From Dehalococcoidia bacterium (GTDB lineage Bacteria > Chloroflexota > Dehalococcoidia > UBA2979), in contig QZJI01000021.1 in the NCBI GenBank assembly GCA_003599735.1, forward strand, positions 1-46,129: 46,129 bases of DNA, written 5' to 3'. This document shows positions 46,095 through 46,129 of this stretch, piece by piece. How positions within the stretch are numbered: the first letter of the stretch is position 1; each line of letters opens with the position of its first letter. The position numbers were made by a program, and so were the translations under genes. Under the pieces are notes generated by a model. It did no database searches and was not told where the DNA came from. It worked only from the letters and a program-made list of their open reading frames with translations.

Positions 46095-46129
46095 TCGTTG
46101 CCTGACGGCTGCTGTTCCTCCGAGAGTTC

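Overview
The window is high-GC bacterial DNA with dense genes and a near-complete set of flagellar structural genes. The gene set (flagella without L- or P-ring genes in view, sortases, CsbD, an MshC/CysRS-type ligase, many MFS and membrane proteins, GC-rich -10 elements) fits a Chloroflexota-like, possibly Dehalococcoidia-like, bacterium. That placement is inference; no rRNA or marker gene here settles it.

Left end (1-540). The most striking locus is a ferredoxin-thioredoxin-reductase-type catalytic protein on the minus strand. The last catalytic cysteine of its CPC-x16-CPC-x8-CHC signature is an in-frame TGA, and a family-like sequence continues after it to the window edge. About 120 bp from its start codon, divergently oriented, lies a complete selenocysteine tRNA gene (anticodon TCA, long variable arm, CCA encoded). 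Together they indicate a selenoprotein next to its own decoding tRNA.

Region 540-12,200 is housekeeping and accessory. It holds a stretch of hairpins and direct repeats, a 21-residue membrane microprotein with CsbD, a 40-bp tandem repeat, two intact MFS exporters and a decayed third, a quinone-oxidoreductase-like enzyme, a crotonase, a DUF805 protein, a heme-copper-oxidase/NnrS-like membrane protein, CorA, a sortase and a SnoaL-like protein.

Region 12,200-37,400 is the motility island. It has flagellin 1 with a strong terminator, a methyltransferase, a soluble transglycosylase fused to a degenerate LytM domain, tRNA-His, a PDZ lipoprotein, flagellin 2, FlaG-like, FliD, FliS, a FliT/FlgN-like chaperone, a second sortase, FlgM, then FliF-FliG-FliH-FliI-FliJ-FlgB-FlgC-FliE-FliK-FlgD-TIGR02530-FlgE. 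These genes build the filament and cap, secretion chaperones, the anti-sigma switch, MS ring, switch protein, export ATPase complex, proximal rod and hook. FliL/M/N, FliP/Q/R, FlhA/B, MotA/B and sigma-28 are not in the window. Several early operon genes start with GTG or TTG.

Region 37,400-46,129 holds a cyclic-nucleotide-binding/DUF2225 protein, a secreted beta-propeller, Cys-rich proteins, a two-domain nitrilase-like protein lacking catalytic residues, an FAH-family hydrolase, a DinB-like protein, a histone-H1-like Lys/Ala/Pro repeat protein with its own promoter and terminator, an MshC-like cysteine ligase, a hemerythrin-like protein and a GyrI-like protein.
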